This document shows, piece after piece, positions 1 through 8,026 of a stretch of 9,812 nt of DNA. The stretch's first letter is position 1. The number at the start of each line of letters is the position of its first letter. The stretch covers positions 1-9,812 of the forward strand of contig CANHVD010000174.1 of the NCBI GenBank assembly GCA_947463775.1. The letters are read 5' to 3'. The DNA is from Planctomycetaceae bacterium. Lineage in GTDB: Bacteria > Planctomycetota > Planctomycetia > Planctomycetales > Planctomycetaceae. A program made the translations under genes and the position numbers. Below the pieces are notes generated by a model. It saw nothing but the letters and a program-made list of their open reading frames with translations. It did not search any database and was not told the DNA's origin.

Positions 1-3000
1 ACAGCGATTCGATTCGAAGCCGATTCGACGTTAATGACGCCAGCGCCAGAGCCAGGGCCTGGGAAACCAAGAACGACTCGCCGCCGGACAGCGAATGAAT
101 CGAACGACGTTCGTCGCCCATGTCGCGATCAATCACGATCAGATTCAAGGATTCGGGCAACCGCTCCAGACGATATCGAACGGCCAGATTATTCAACTGA
201 TGATTCGCGAATCGCAGTAACAGGTCCAAAGTTCTTCGCTGAGCAATCATGCGGAACTTCGCTCCGTCGGAAGAACCCAGCAGCTCATTTAGCTTTCGCC
301 ACGGATCGGCCTTCGCATCTTGCTTTCGGATCTGTTCCATCAGCTCCACATTCTGGACTCGGCGAGTGTCGTCGCTCAGAATTACCGCCTGCGCAGAACT
401 CAGATTGCTCTTTGCTCCGGTCAATTCTTCATTCATTGCCTGCAAAGCGGTAAGCACAGTTAGTTCTTCGTCCTGCGTAGGCTGAGTATTCACGTGCTGC
501 TGAAGTTGCTCAGCATAAACCTGACACGCGCTTTCAGCCGCCGTGACAGCTTCATCAAGTTGTCGAAGAGCGTCTCGTTCCGTCTGAATCCAAACTTCAT
601 CGCGAGCCAGCAGACCATCGAGCTCCTGCAGAGTCAGCGAGGTTCCCGTTCGCACTGTGAAGGCTGCCATCCAGCGTTCTCGAGAAGCAGTCGCCGCAGC
701 CAGGTCTGTCTGAGCCAGCCCCGTAGCCTGAGTTTTCGTGTCGCACTCCGACGTTGCAGCAACCAGCAGTCTGTCGGCATCGGTCTTTGAATTAGCCGCC
801 TCGTCCAGAGCTTTCGCAGCGGCAGTCAGACGATTCGCCAGTTCCTCTTCGACCACATCTGCCGCGCGGCCGTCGAATAACTGACTGCGTTCTTTCAGAC
901 GTTCTTCTCGACCTTTCGAAATGTCCGCGAATGTGGCGGCACACACGTTGGCTGATGTCCTCGCATCTATCACGGACTGCTCGAGCGGACGAATAGCTGC
1001 GTCAGCCTGCTGAATCAGACCGATTAATTCGCCAATTCCCTTCTCGATGTCACCGCATTCGGTCGCCGATCTTTCGAACGCCCGGCGAAACGCGATCGCG
1101 TCCGTTTCAAAGTCCTGCTTCGCCGTTGGCAATCCTGACCACAGGTCACTCAACCGGCCATCGACTTCCGCACGTTGTTCTTCCGCCTTTCGCAATGCGG
1201 TCACGGCGTTTTTGTGGGTCTCATTCAGGATCCCGCGACTGGCCGACAACTGCTGCAGACGATCGTTCAATTCTTTCAACGCTCGTTCAGAATTTTGCAG
1301 AGCCTCACGGCAGTCGGATGTCAGCTTTGCCGCATTGCGAGCGTTCTGTTCTTTTTTCTCGATGCTTCGCAGCTCACCGTTGAGCTCCAGCAAGCGAGCT
1401 TCCATCACCGGTAGCCGCGCGCCTTCTTCAATTGCCAGCACTGCTGCGACTTCCGGATGGTCGTGCGATTCAAAAACGACATCGACCACCTGCGCGCTGG
1501 TCGCGGCCAGTTCCGCTGCCTTTGCGTCGATCTGCTCGTTGCGAGTTTCCATGGAACCGCGGAGGCGAGCTTCTCGGCTCAGTGCTTCGTCACGTTTCTT
1601 TTCCAGGTCCTTCACGGATTTTTTCGCAGCCTTCACGGCCGTTGCTTCCAGCTCGGGCGCGTGCTGGCTGTAAGGATGACTGGTCGATCCGCAAACCGGA
1701 CATTCTTTGTCTTTCTTCAGACTCAGTCGCAGGCGTTTCGCGTGATCGTCCACGGCCGCCTGAATGAATTCCAATTGCATCTTTGCGACTTCAATCGCCA
1801 GTTCGGACTGAGGAATCTCCACGGTTCGAATCTGTTCGATCGCCGTCGCATCAAAGCCCTGAGCCGCCTGAAGCTGTTCCAGCGTCTCTGCTTGTGCTTT
1901 TACGCGTTCACGAAGCCCCTGAGCGTTCTTCAATTGATGAAACAACGCCGTAAGAACGGCCTTCGCGGATTCTCGTTTCGAGCGATCGGCGGCAAGCTGA
2001 TCCGTATCGAATTTCTTCTCCACTTCCATCGCGGTGGCCAGCGCCGCTGAGGCCGATTCGAATGCCGTCTGCAGAGGAGCTCGGGATTGTTCTTCCTGCT
2101 TCAGTCGTTCATCAAGCTCCGCCAGTTCTTTTGCCAGAGACTTCGCATGGGTCTTCGCGACGTCCACCTGCTGCGCTCCCGCGATGGCTGCATCAATGCG
2201 GTCCAGCCATTTCGCGGAGTCCGCGACAAACGGTGCGAAGGCTTTCAGACGTTCGCGGTCTCGTTCCAGAGACTGCTGTTCCTGCAGGCGAACATTGCGA
2301 CTATCAACAACGGTTTTTAGATTCTCCTCAGCTACCTTCAAAGCAGCGTTCGTAGCCTCAAGATCAGCGCTGGCCTTCTGGAACTGCGTCTGCACGATCG
2401 ACAATGTTTCATCGAGCGCGCGGGCTTTCCGAAGAGGCAGCTCATTTGCTTTCTGTTCGGCCAGCAGAGTGGTATGAATCTCAACCGCCGCCTGATGCTG
2501 ATCTGCCGCGACTTTGAACGCCAGTTCGAGTTCGCCGCGTTTGGTCTTCGCAAGTTCCACCGCAGTCGCAGCAGCTGTAGCCTGTGCCGCGGCGGTTCGT
2601 TCTGCTGTGCGAAGTGGCCGGGCATCTCGAGCAATTTCTTCGGTGCGCGCGAGTTCGCTGCGCCGCGGTTCGGCGGCCGTTCGATGATTCACAGTTTGCT
2701 GCAGCGTTTCGTCCGCACGCGATTTCTCTGCGATCAGCTTTGAACGAGTGCTGAACCAGTCTGCGTGTGACTGTAATTCCTTGTGCCTGCTTTCGATGGT
2801 TGCCAGTTGCTGCTCGGCCAACGCTCGCGCAGCTTCTGCCTCGGCACGAGCGGCCTCCGTCAGTGGGGCGTTACCGGCAAGGAGGGAACCCAGTGAGTCC
2901 AGTGCTTTCTGTTCGACTCCGCAACGCAGAAACACAGATCGGGAGATGGATTCGAATTGAGCCGTCCCGGTCAGCGCCTGCAGGATTTCTGCTCGCTCTT

Positions 3001-3553
3001 TATCGTCGGCTTTCAGGAAGGTGGCGAAGTCATTCTGGGCGAGCAGGACCGCGCGAGTAAACTGTTCGAACGTCAGCCCGATTTTTTCTTCAATCGATTT
3101 CAGAACCTGCGTCTTCTTGCCGCCGTCGGCCACTGATCCCTCACCGCCGGCCGGAATATGACCCTGATACAATGTCATATCGACATTCTGCAGTGCCCCG
3201 TCGGCACTTCGCCGACCTCGCCGAACGCGCCAACGCGACGTCCACGCCTGACCGTCGACACCGATAAAGGCGACTTCTGCGAATCCTTCCCCGGTTCCAC
3301 GACGAAGAAGATTCCGCGGATCATTCTGCTTTTCGCCGTTCGCCAGTTCGGCCAGCCGTCCAACCCCATTCAATCGTGGGGTTGCGTCATATAGAGCCAG
3401 GCACAATGCATCCAGCAAAGTGCTCTTGCCCGCGCCGGTGGCCCCGCTGATGGAAAAAAGCCCGGCTGATCTCAGGGGATCGCGAGTAAAATCGACGGTA
3501 TGAGTTCCGGCCAGCGATGCGATGTTGTTGACGGTGATGCGGAGGATTTTCAT
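1..3553 (-). CDS. sbcC: SbcC, ATPase subunit of the SbcCD (Mre11/Rad50-type) nuclease, 3' end outside window
   Basis: SMC-like ATPase that partners SbcD to cut DNA hairpins and process double-strand ends. The reading frame is open for 1184 codons from ATG 3553 to the window edge. Seen in that one frame: an N-terminal MKILRITVNNIASLAG start; Walker A GATGAGKST (residues 37-45); a Q-loop region LLAQNDFATFLKA (about 170-182); long Glu/Gln/Arg-rich coiled-coil stretches (for example around 405-440); a zinc hook CPVCG with Cys618 and Cys621, followed by STSHP as in the E. coli-type SbcC; and an ABC signature LSGGES (1155-1160). Walker B and the D-loop should lie just beyond position 1, so the full protein is probably around 1250 residues (inference), longer than E. 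coli SbcC (1048). The start overlaps the sbcD stop by ATGA and has a strong ribosome-binding site. No frameshift is apparent, since the motifs at both ends share one frame. Confidence 0.96.
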   Translation of the reverse strand, partial: MKILRITVNNIASLAGTHTVDFTRDPLRSAGLFSISGATGAGKSTLLDALCLALYDATPRLNGVGRLAELANGEKQNDPRNLLRRGTGEGFAEVAFIGVDGQAWTSRWRVRRGRRSADGALQNVDMTLYQGHIPAGGEGSVADGGKKTQVLKSIEEKIGLTFEQFTRAVLLAQNDFATFLKADDKERAEILQALTGTAQFESISRSVFLRCGVEQKALDSLGSLLAGNAPLTEAARAEAEAARALAEQQLATIESRHKELQSHADWFSTRSKLIAEKSRADETLQQTVNHRTAAEPRRSELARTEEIARDARPLRTAERTAAAQATAAATAVELAKTKRGELELAFKVAADQHQAAVEIHTTLLAEQKANELPLRKARALDETLSIVQTQFQKASADLEATNAALKVAEENLKTVVDSRNVRLQEQQSLERDRERLKAFAPFVADSAKWLDRIDAAIAGAQQVDVAKTHAKSLAKELAELDERLKQEEQSRAPLQTAFESASAALATAMEVEKKFDTDQLAADRSKRESAKAVLTALFHQLKNAQGLRERVKAQAETLEQLQAAQGFDATAIEQIRTVEIPQSELAIEVAKMQLEFIQAAVDDHAKRLRLSLKKDKECPVCGSTSHPYSQHAPELEATAVKAAKKSVKDLEKKRDEALSREARLRGSMETRNEQIDAKAAELAATSAQVVDVVFESHDHPEVAAVLAIEEGARLPVMEARLLELNGELRSIEKKEQNARNAAKLTSDCREALQNSERALKELNDRLQQLSASRGILNETHKNAVTALRKAEEQRAEVDGRLSDLWSGLPTAKQDFETDAIAFRRAFERSATECGDIEKGIGELIGLIQQADAAIRPLEQSVIDARTSANVCAATFADISKGREERLKERSQLFDGRAADVVEEELANRLTAAAKALDEAANSKTDADRLLVAATSECDTKTQATGLAQTDLAAATASRERWMAAFTVRTGTSLTLQELDGLLARDEVWIQTERDALRQLDEAVTAAESACQVYAEQLQQHVNTQPTQDEELTVLTALQAMNEELTGAKSNLSSAQAVILSDDTRRVQNVELMEQIRKQDAKADPWRKLNELLGSSDGAKFRMIAQRRTLDLLLRFANHQLNNLAVRYRLERLPESLNLIVIDRDMGDERRSIHSLSGGESFLVSQALALALASLTSNRLRIESL

Positions 3554-4806
3554 GACGCCTGGACCTCCTGCAGTAAGATTTCTCGAAACGCATTGATCAA
3601 AGCTTCGTCGGCTGCCGTACCGTATTTCTCCAGATGAGCACTCAGAAAAATTTCCTCGGGATTGATCGTTTTCAGATCGTAGTTCTCCTGTTCAATGGAC
3701 TGATCGCTGGAGTCAGCACGACAAGAAGCCGATTCGACTTTGATCGAAGCCAGTCGCACCGCCTTGCCGTCCAGAGCTTCCTCAATGCGTTTTCGTCGCG
3801 TCGGATCCGGCTGATCTTCAAGAACTCGAACTTCCAGAAAAGGATGCTGTTCCGGAGGTAATGAGCCATCCAAATCCAGAGTCGTCAACTGAGGCAACAG
3901 GTCGTCGATCGATGCCGCTCCGTTAGTCGGAACTGTTCTCAGGCTGGCTGAACGAGGAATCTGCATGGCCTCAACAGAGTGGAGTTGCCCGTGATCAAAC
4001 TTCAGTCGCAGAACCTGATGATCGTAACCCGTTTCCGCAAAAGATAACGGGATTGGACTGCCGCAATAACGAATGGAGCCTTCGCGAAAGTGCTGCGGCT
4101 TATGCAAATGTCCGAGTGCGACATAGGCGATTTCTGAAGCGAATGTTTCGGCATTTAACGCTTCGGCTCCGCCAATCACCAGGCGACGTTCTGAGTCCAA
4201 TGATTCCTGCCCGCCAGTCAAATGACAATGCCCCATGGCAATGATAGCTGCGTTTGGGCAATGCTCCGACTTGAACTGCAAAGCTGCATTCGTTGCCTGA
4301 CGATAGAGTTCTCGGACGCCGTCCAGATATGGATCTGAAGCCTCAGTCAATAATGGCACGTCCGATGGCCGAAGGAATGGGACGGCCAGAATGATTGCTT
4401 CGATGAGTCCGGCACGATTTTTCAACGGCACCAGAAATTTCTGGAGATCAATCGTCCCTTGTTCATCGCGACTGACAGTTCCCACGATGGATACATTCAA
4501 CGAATTCAACAGTTCGCTCGGCGCTTCCAGCCGTGCACCGGCGTCGTGGTTACCAGCCGTGATCACAATCTGCAGTTCCGGCAGCAACGCATGTGCTCGC
4601 GCCAGGAAGTCATAGTATCGCCGCAGTGACTGGGCGGAGGGATTGATGGTGTCGAAGACATCCCCGGCCAACAGCATCGCTTCGGGTTGCTGTGACTGCA
4701 ATTCCTGCAGGAGCCATTCCAGAAACGCGGCGTGTTCGAAGTCGCGGTCGAAGCCAAAAAACGACTGACCCAGATGCCAGTCTGCCGTATGAAACACTGT
4801 CAACAT
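3550..4806 (-). CDS. sbcD: SbcD, Mre11-type nuclease subunit of SbcCD
   Basis: Metallophosphoesterase-fold nuclease that works with SbcC as a Mn-dependent 3'-5' exonuclease and hairpin endonuclease (family knowledge). The 418-residue protein shows the full set of metal and catalytic motifs: HTADWHLGQ (D9, H11), GDVFD (48-52), GNHD (85-88), GHCH (192-195) and GHLH (232-235), then RYCGSPIPLSF (about 246-256). The C-terminal part (about 265-418) is the expected SbcC-binding cap region. I chose ATG 4806. The frame can be extended two codons to a TTG at 4812, but ATG 4806 starts almost directly at the conserved strand, as is usual for the family. No strong Shine-Dalgarno sequence precedes it. The stop TGA overlaps the sbcC ATG. 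The 106-bp gap to recG makes one transcription unit plausible. Length matches the family (about 400 aa). Confidence 0.96.
   Translation of the reverse strand: MLTVFHTADWHLGQSFFGFDRDFEHAAFLEWLLQELQSQQPEAMLLAGDVFDTINPSAQSLRRYYDFLARAHALLPELQIVITAGNHDAGARLEAPSELLNSLNVSIVGTVSRDEQGTIDLQKFLVPLKNRAGLIEAIILAVPFLRPSDVPLLTEASDPYLDGVRELYRQATNAALQFKSEHCPNAAIIAMGHCHLTGGQESLDSERRLVIGGAEALNAETFASEIAYVALGHLHKPQHFREGSIRYCGSPIPLSFAETGYDHQVLRLKFDHGQLHSVEAMQIPRSASLRTVPTNGAASIDDLLPQLTTLDLDGSLPPEQHPFLEVRVLEDQPDPTRRKRIEEALDGKAVRLASIKVESASCRADSSDQSIEQENYDLKTINPEEIFLSAHLEKYGTAADEALINAFREILLQEVQAS
3563..3569 (-). promoter_or_regulatory. Ribosome-binding site of sbcC
   Basis: On the minus strand AGGAGGT lies 9 nt before ATG 3553, inside the last codons of sbcD. 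It supports that start. With the ATGA overlap it indicates coupled translation, which would keep SbcC and SbcD stoichiometry tied. Confidence 0.8.
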
Positions 4807-4912
4807 TATCAATCTCTATCTCGTATGAGGCGATGACTCGAGGGCCGGAATGAGCAATGTGAATTCCGACGTCATGTGCAATGCCGGAACTCGCTCTGCT
4901 GGGGCCGGCCTG
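4807..4912 (-). other. recG-sbcD intergenic gap
   Basis: This is 106 bp of non-coding sequence between the recG stop and the sbcD start. It contains a GGCCGGCC palindrome (4903-4910) and a weak 5-bp TTCCG/CGGAA inverted repeat, but no hairpin followed by a T-run, and I see no clear -35/-10 pair. It neither proves nor excludes a separate sbcDC promoter. Confidence 0.5.
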
Positions 4913-7030
4913 CTATCCCGTTTGTGGCAGATCGAGAAGGTTGGCAAATCTCGACAACACGATGGTGCGTAATGCGGAGAACTCCGGTTGGTCGAAACGT
5001 CCGTCGTCCACCAGGTCCTGAGCCATACGCCGCGCGGCCTGAAGAATGCTGAGATCTCGCACGGGATCCGCTACTCGCAACGGCATCGCCCCGCTTTGTC
5101 GGAGGCCGAGTATGTCACCGGGGCCACGCAGCTCGGCATCTTTTTCTGCCAGCTCAAATCCGTCTGATGATTTCTCCAGAGCTGTCAATCGCTCAATCGC
5201 TTCAGGAAGTTCTGTCAGCGACAACAAGAAGCAGTAGCCCTGATGGCTGCCGCGACAGATTCGACCGCGAAGCTGATGCAACTGAGCCAGCCCGAAGCGA
5301 TCGGCTTCCTGAATAATCATGATCGTAGCATTCGGAACATTGACACCCACTTCAATCACCGTCGTGGAAATCAGTACGTCCGTTTCATGATTTCGAAAAC
5401 GATCCATCACCGCATGTCGTTGCTCGCGATCCATTCGGCCATGCAACAAGTCAACTCGCAGGCCCGCGAGTTCAGTCGTTGATAAGTTGCGAAAAACAGC
5501 TTCAGCCGATGAGAAATCCTCGTCGTTTTTCTCTTCAACACGTGGACAGACCACGTACGCCTGGCGCCCTTTGGCGATCTGCTGTTTCACAAACAACCAC
5601 ATTCGCGCCTGTTCGGGCTGATCGAGAATTCTGGCCGTGACAACTTTCTGACGTCCCGGCGGCAGCTCACGAATCACCGAAACATCAAGATCACCAAACT
5701 GCGTCAGACAAAGACTGCGCGGGATCGGTGTCGCCGTCATCACAAGCACATGCGGACTGGTCGATTGACTTGTAAAGCTGGCACGCTGGCGAACGCCAAA
5801 CCGATGCTGTTCATCGATGACCACCAGCGACAGATTCTTAAACTTGACGCTTTCCTGAATCACGGCCTGAGTACCGATAATCAATTGAGTCGTCCCGGAG
5901 CTAATACCTTCCAGCAATTCGCGTCGTTTCGCCGCGGGAAGTCCACCCAGAAGCAAACCGCGTTGCACGCGGCTCTCTGACAGCAGTTCCTCAAATGTCT
6001 CCCAATGTTGAGTCGCCAGGACTTCCGTAGGAGCCATTAACACGGCCTGCTTGCCAGCGGCAATCGCCGACAACATTGCGTAGACCGCAACAGCCGTCTT
6101 TCCCGCGCCGACATCGGCTTGCAGGAGGCGATGCATTGGATGCGGCTGCAGAATGTCTCCGGTGATTTCTCGAATAGAACGATCCTGACCTTCGGTGAAG
6201 CGAAAGCTAAAGAGTCGCCGAATTCTTGCATCAACTTTCGCGGTGACTTCGATCGCATCCGCGCGCAGCGTTCGGCCCCACGTTCGACGACGCAAAGCCA
6301 GCCCGAGCTGGAATTCAAACAGATCATCTAACAGAATTCGATAGCGTCCAGCCTGCCATTGCTTGACTGATTCCGGTAGATGCAACCATCGCAGAGCGGT
6401 GGAGAGAGCTGGTAGACGATGATGTTCGCGATAGGCTTCGGGAATGGGGTCGCTCACGAGGTCCGCGAAGTCTTCTACGACCGCACGGATCATGCGCCGC
6501 ATCGCATCCATCTTGATGCCGTCCGTCAGTGCGTAACGCGGCAAAACACCGGCAGCCGCTTCGATGTCATCGTCGGGGGCCATGATGTGAAAGCGTGGCC
6601 CGTTGAACTCCCAGCGTCCGGCTTTGCGCTGCGGTTTTCCGCTGAAGACGACGTGTTCGTTGTCGCGAAACTTCTTGAACATCCACGGCTGATTGAACCA
6701 CGTTCCACGCACAAAGTGCCCGTCGCAATTCAGCAGGATACCGACGAGGGATCGTCCTTTGGAAAGGTCGCGTGCATCTCGATCGACGACATAACCGTGA
6801 ACAGATTGTTCGATGTCTTTTTCGAGCTTCTCGACCGGCCGCAGATCACTGAAATCATTCACAGCATGCGGCACGTGAAACAGGAGATCCAGGGCCGTCG
6901 ATATTCCCAAGTTCTTCAGCAATTCTCCGCGTTGCGGACCGACTGCACGGACGTACTGCACCGGCGTCAGCAGCTTTTCAGCGGACGTCAGGGTGGATTG
7001 CGGTGGAAGGGAGGCCGATGATTCCGTCAT
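4913..7030 (-). CDS. recG: ATP-dependent DNA helicase RecG
   Basis: Superfamily 2 helicase that binds branched DNA, reverses stalled forks and migrates Holliday junctions (family knowledge). The 705-residue protein compares with 693 in E. coli. In order: an N-terminal segment with PVQYVRAVGPQRGELLKNLGI (about 23-43), which carries the helix-hairpin-helix-like VGP motif; the wedge/OB region (about 60-170); Walker A DVGAGKT (305-311); DEQH box (406-409); motif III TATPIPR (432-438); HGRM (530-533); STTVIEVGV (555-563); QLHQLRGR (583-590); and the C-terminal RecG hallmark ELRGPGDILGLRQSG (633-647). The motif usually written RGRVGRG reads RGRICRG here. I chose ATG 7030. The frame extends upstream to a GTG at 7198, but that adds 56 residues without RecG similarity and runs through a palindromic repeat. 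No good Shine-Dalgarno sequence is seen. It is the first gene of the repair cluster and divergent from the DUF1501 gene. Confidence 0.97.
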   Translation of the reverse strand: MTESSASLPPQSTLTSAEKLLTPVQYVRAVGPQRGELLKNLGISTALDLLFHVPHAVNDFSDLRPVEKLEKDIEQSVHGYVVDRDARDLSKGRSLVGILLNCDGHFVRGTWFNQPWMFKKFRDNEHVVFSGKPQRKAGRWEFNGPRFHIMAPDDDIEAAAGVLPRYALTDGIKMDAMRRMIRAVVEDFADLVSDPIPEAYREHHRLPALSTALRWLHLPESVKQWQAGRYRILLDDLFEFQLGLALRRRTWGRTLRADAIEVTAKVDARIRRLFSFRFTEGQDRSIREITGDILQPHPMHRLLQADVGAGKTAVAVYAMLSAIAAGKQAVLMAPTEVLATQHWETFEELLSESRVQRGLLLGGLPAAKRRELLEGISSGTTQLIIGTQAVIQESVKFKNLSLVVIDEQHRFGVRQRASFTSQSTSPHVLVMTATPIPRSLCLTQFGDLDVSVIRELPPGRQKVVTARILDQPEQARMWLFVKQQIAKGRQAYVVCPRVEEKNDEDFSSAEAVFRNLSTTELAGLRVDLLHGRMDREQRHAVMDRFRNHETDVLISTTVIEVGVNVPNATIMIIQEADRFGLAQLHQLRGRICRGSHQGYCFLLSLTELPEAIERLTALEKSSDGFELAEKDAELRGPGDILGLRQSGAMPLRVADPVRDLSILQAARRMAQDLVDDGRFDQPEFSALRTIVLSRFANLLDLPQTG

Positions 7031-7127
7031 TTGGGCGGAGAATATCGACTCGGATTGCCGGCTGCGACCAATGGAGCTTGTGACTCCGGCAGAAAATCCG
7101 CACAATATGGCTGAAGTCGCTCTCTTA
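7031..7127. other. recG upstream region
   Basis: Non-coding sequence between the chosen recG start and the first palindrome. It should contain the recG promoter and 5' leader, but I see no convincing sigma70-type -35/-10 pair on the minus strand and no riboswitch-like structure. Confidence 0.4.
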
Positions 7128-7180
7128 GCGTCGTGGCGTCTTTGCGTGAGACATTTTTTCACGCGAAGGCGCGAAGTCGC
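7128..7180. repeat. Isolated imperfect palindrome, family A
   Basis: A 22-nt left arm (7128-7149) and right arm (7159-7180) pair at 17 of 22 positions around a 9-nt T-rich loop. Each arm is made of 8-nt quasi-repeats beginning GCG, and the loop-proximal ends are GCGTGA and TCACGC. Translated on the minus strand it gives QRRHDAKRA, which resembles the RKDAKTQRR strings I recall as common spurious translations of dispersed intergenic repeats. It lies 11 nt before the first unit of the tandem array but differs in sequence from the palindromes inside that array. Confidence 0.8.
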
Positions 7181-7191
7181 AAATGGTACTA

Positions 7192-7358
7192 GAATCACGG
7201 TGGGTGTGAGTCATGAGTATTGCAGAGTAAGTAACAATATCCGCCTATGAATTTGGGTGTGGTGATAGTTTGGATGTGTTTCTCTCTGTGCCTCTGTGAG
7301 AGCAAATGTTTTTCGCGACGTTTTTCTCACGGAGGCACAGAGGCACGGAGGGGAACAG
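7192..7358. repeat. Array unit 1 (167 bp)
   Basis: The spacer starts GAATCACGG and is the most diverged of the six (GTAACAATATCC, CCTATGAAT). The palindrome has a shortened left arm at 7284-7300 lacking one 8-nt subrepeat. It pairs with 7326-7342 at 16 of 17 positions. The loop is 25 nt and includes TTTTTCGCGACGTTTTT. Confidence 0.9.
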
Positions 7359-7533
7359 GAATGACGTTGTGTGTGAGTGATGAGGACTTCAGGGTAATTG
7401 ACAATATCCGCCTGTGAATTTGGGTGTGGTGATTGATTCGATGTGTTTCTCTCTGTGCCTCCGTGCCTCTGTGAGAGCAAATGTTTTTCGCGACGTTTTT
7501 CTCACGGAGGCACAGAGGCACGGAGGGGAACAG
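7359..7533. repeat. Array unit 2 (175 bp, longest form)
   Basis: Reference copy with both optional segments. Left arm 7451-7475 and right arm 7501-7525 match at 22 of 25 positions, with a 25-nt loop. The three mismatches fall at the same place in each 8-nt subrepeat. Confidence 0.92.
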
Positions 7534-7696
7534 GAATGATGTTGTGTATGAGTGATGAGGACTACAGAGTGACTGACAATATCCGCCTGTGAATTTGGGT
7601 GTGGTGATTGTTTCGATGTGTTTCTCTTTGTGCCTCAGTGCCTCTGTGAGAGCAAATGTTTTTCTCACGGAGGCACAGAGGCACGGAGGGGAACAG
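7534..7696. repeat. Array unit 3 (163 bp)
   Basis: Full 25-nt arms at 7626-7650 and 7664-7688. The loop is only 13 nt because the 12-nt CGCGACG-containing segment between two T5 runs is absent. The spacer carries small changes (ACTACAGAGTGACTGAC). Confidence 0.92.
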
Positions 7697-7859
7697 GGAT
7701 GGCGTTGTGTGTGAGTGATGAGGACTTCAGGGTAATTGACAATATCCGCCTGTGAATTTGGGTGTGGTGATAGTTTGGGTGTGTTTCTCTTTGTGCCTCC
7801 GTGCCTCTGTGAGAGCAAATGTTTTTCTCACGGAGGCACAGAGGCACGGAGGGGGACAG
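7697..7859. repeat. Array unit 4 (163 bp)
   Basis: Full arms at 7789-7813 and 7827-7851 with the short 13-nt loop, as in unit 3. It shares the TAGTTTGG variant of the spacer with unit 1. Confidence 0.92.
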
Positions 7860-8026
7860 GAATGACGTTGTGTGTGAGTGGTGAGGACTTCAGGGTAATT
7901 GACAATATCCGCCTGTGAATTTGGGTGTGGTGATAGTTTTGATGTGTTTCTCTATGTGCCGCCGTGAGAGCAAATTTTTTTCGCAACGTTTTTCTCACGG
8001 AGGCACAGAGGCACGGAGGGGAACAG
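7860..8026. repeat. Array unit 5 (167 bp)
   Basis: The left arm is shortened by 8 nt (7952-7968, CTATGTGCCGCCGTGAG) while the right arm (7994-8018) is complete. The loop is the long form with CGCAACG in place of CGCGACG. Confidence 0.9.

Noticed and set aside
34..3394. Plus-strand open frames opposite sbcC (for example 1047-1673 and 1457-2050)
   Set aside because: They are Ser/Arg/Phe-rich shadows of the coiled-coil gene. The minus frame carries Walker A, zinc hook and signature motifs throughout.
4807..4812. TTG 4812 as the sbcD start
   Set aside because: ATG 4806 lies two codons downstream, is the stronger start codon and matches the short N-terminus typical of SbcD.
7031..7198. N-terminal extension of RecG from GTG 7198
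   Set aside because: The added 56 residues run through a palindromic repeat and resemble nothing in RecG. ATG 7030 places the conserved PVQYVRAVGP motif at the usual distance from the start.
7399..7440. TTGACA in the spacers (units 2, 4 and 5) as a repeated promoter
   Set aside because: No TATAAT-like -10 box lies at 16-18 bp, and the hexamer is not kept in units 1, 3 and 6.
7327..7818. 163-codon minus-strand open frame as a real gene
   Set aside because: It is an exact translation of the tandem units, with no ribosome-binding site or recognisable fold, and the same kind of frame reappears out of register in neighbouring units.
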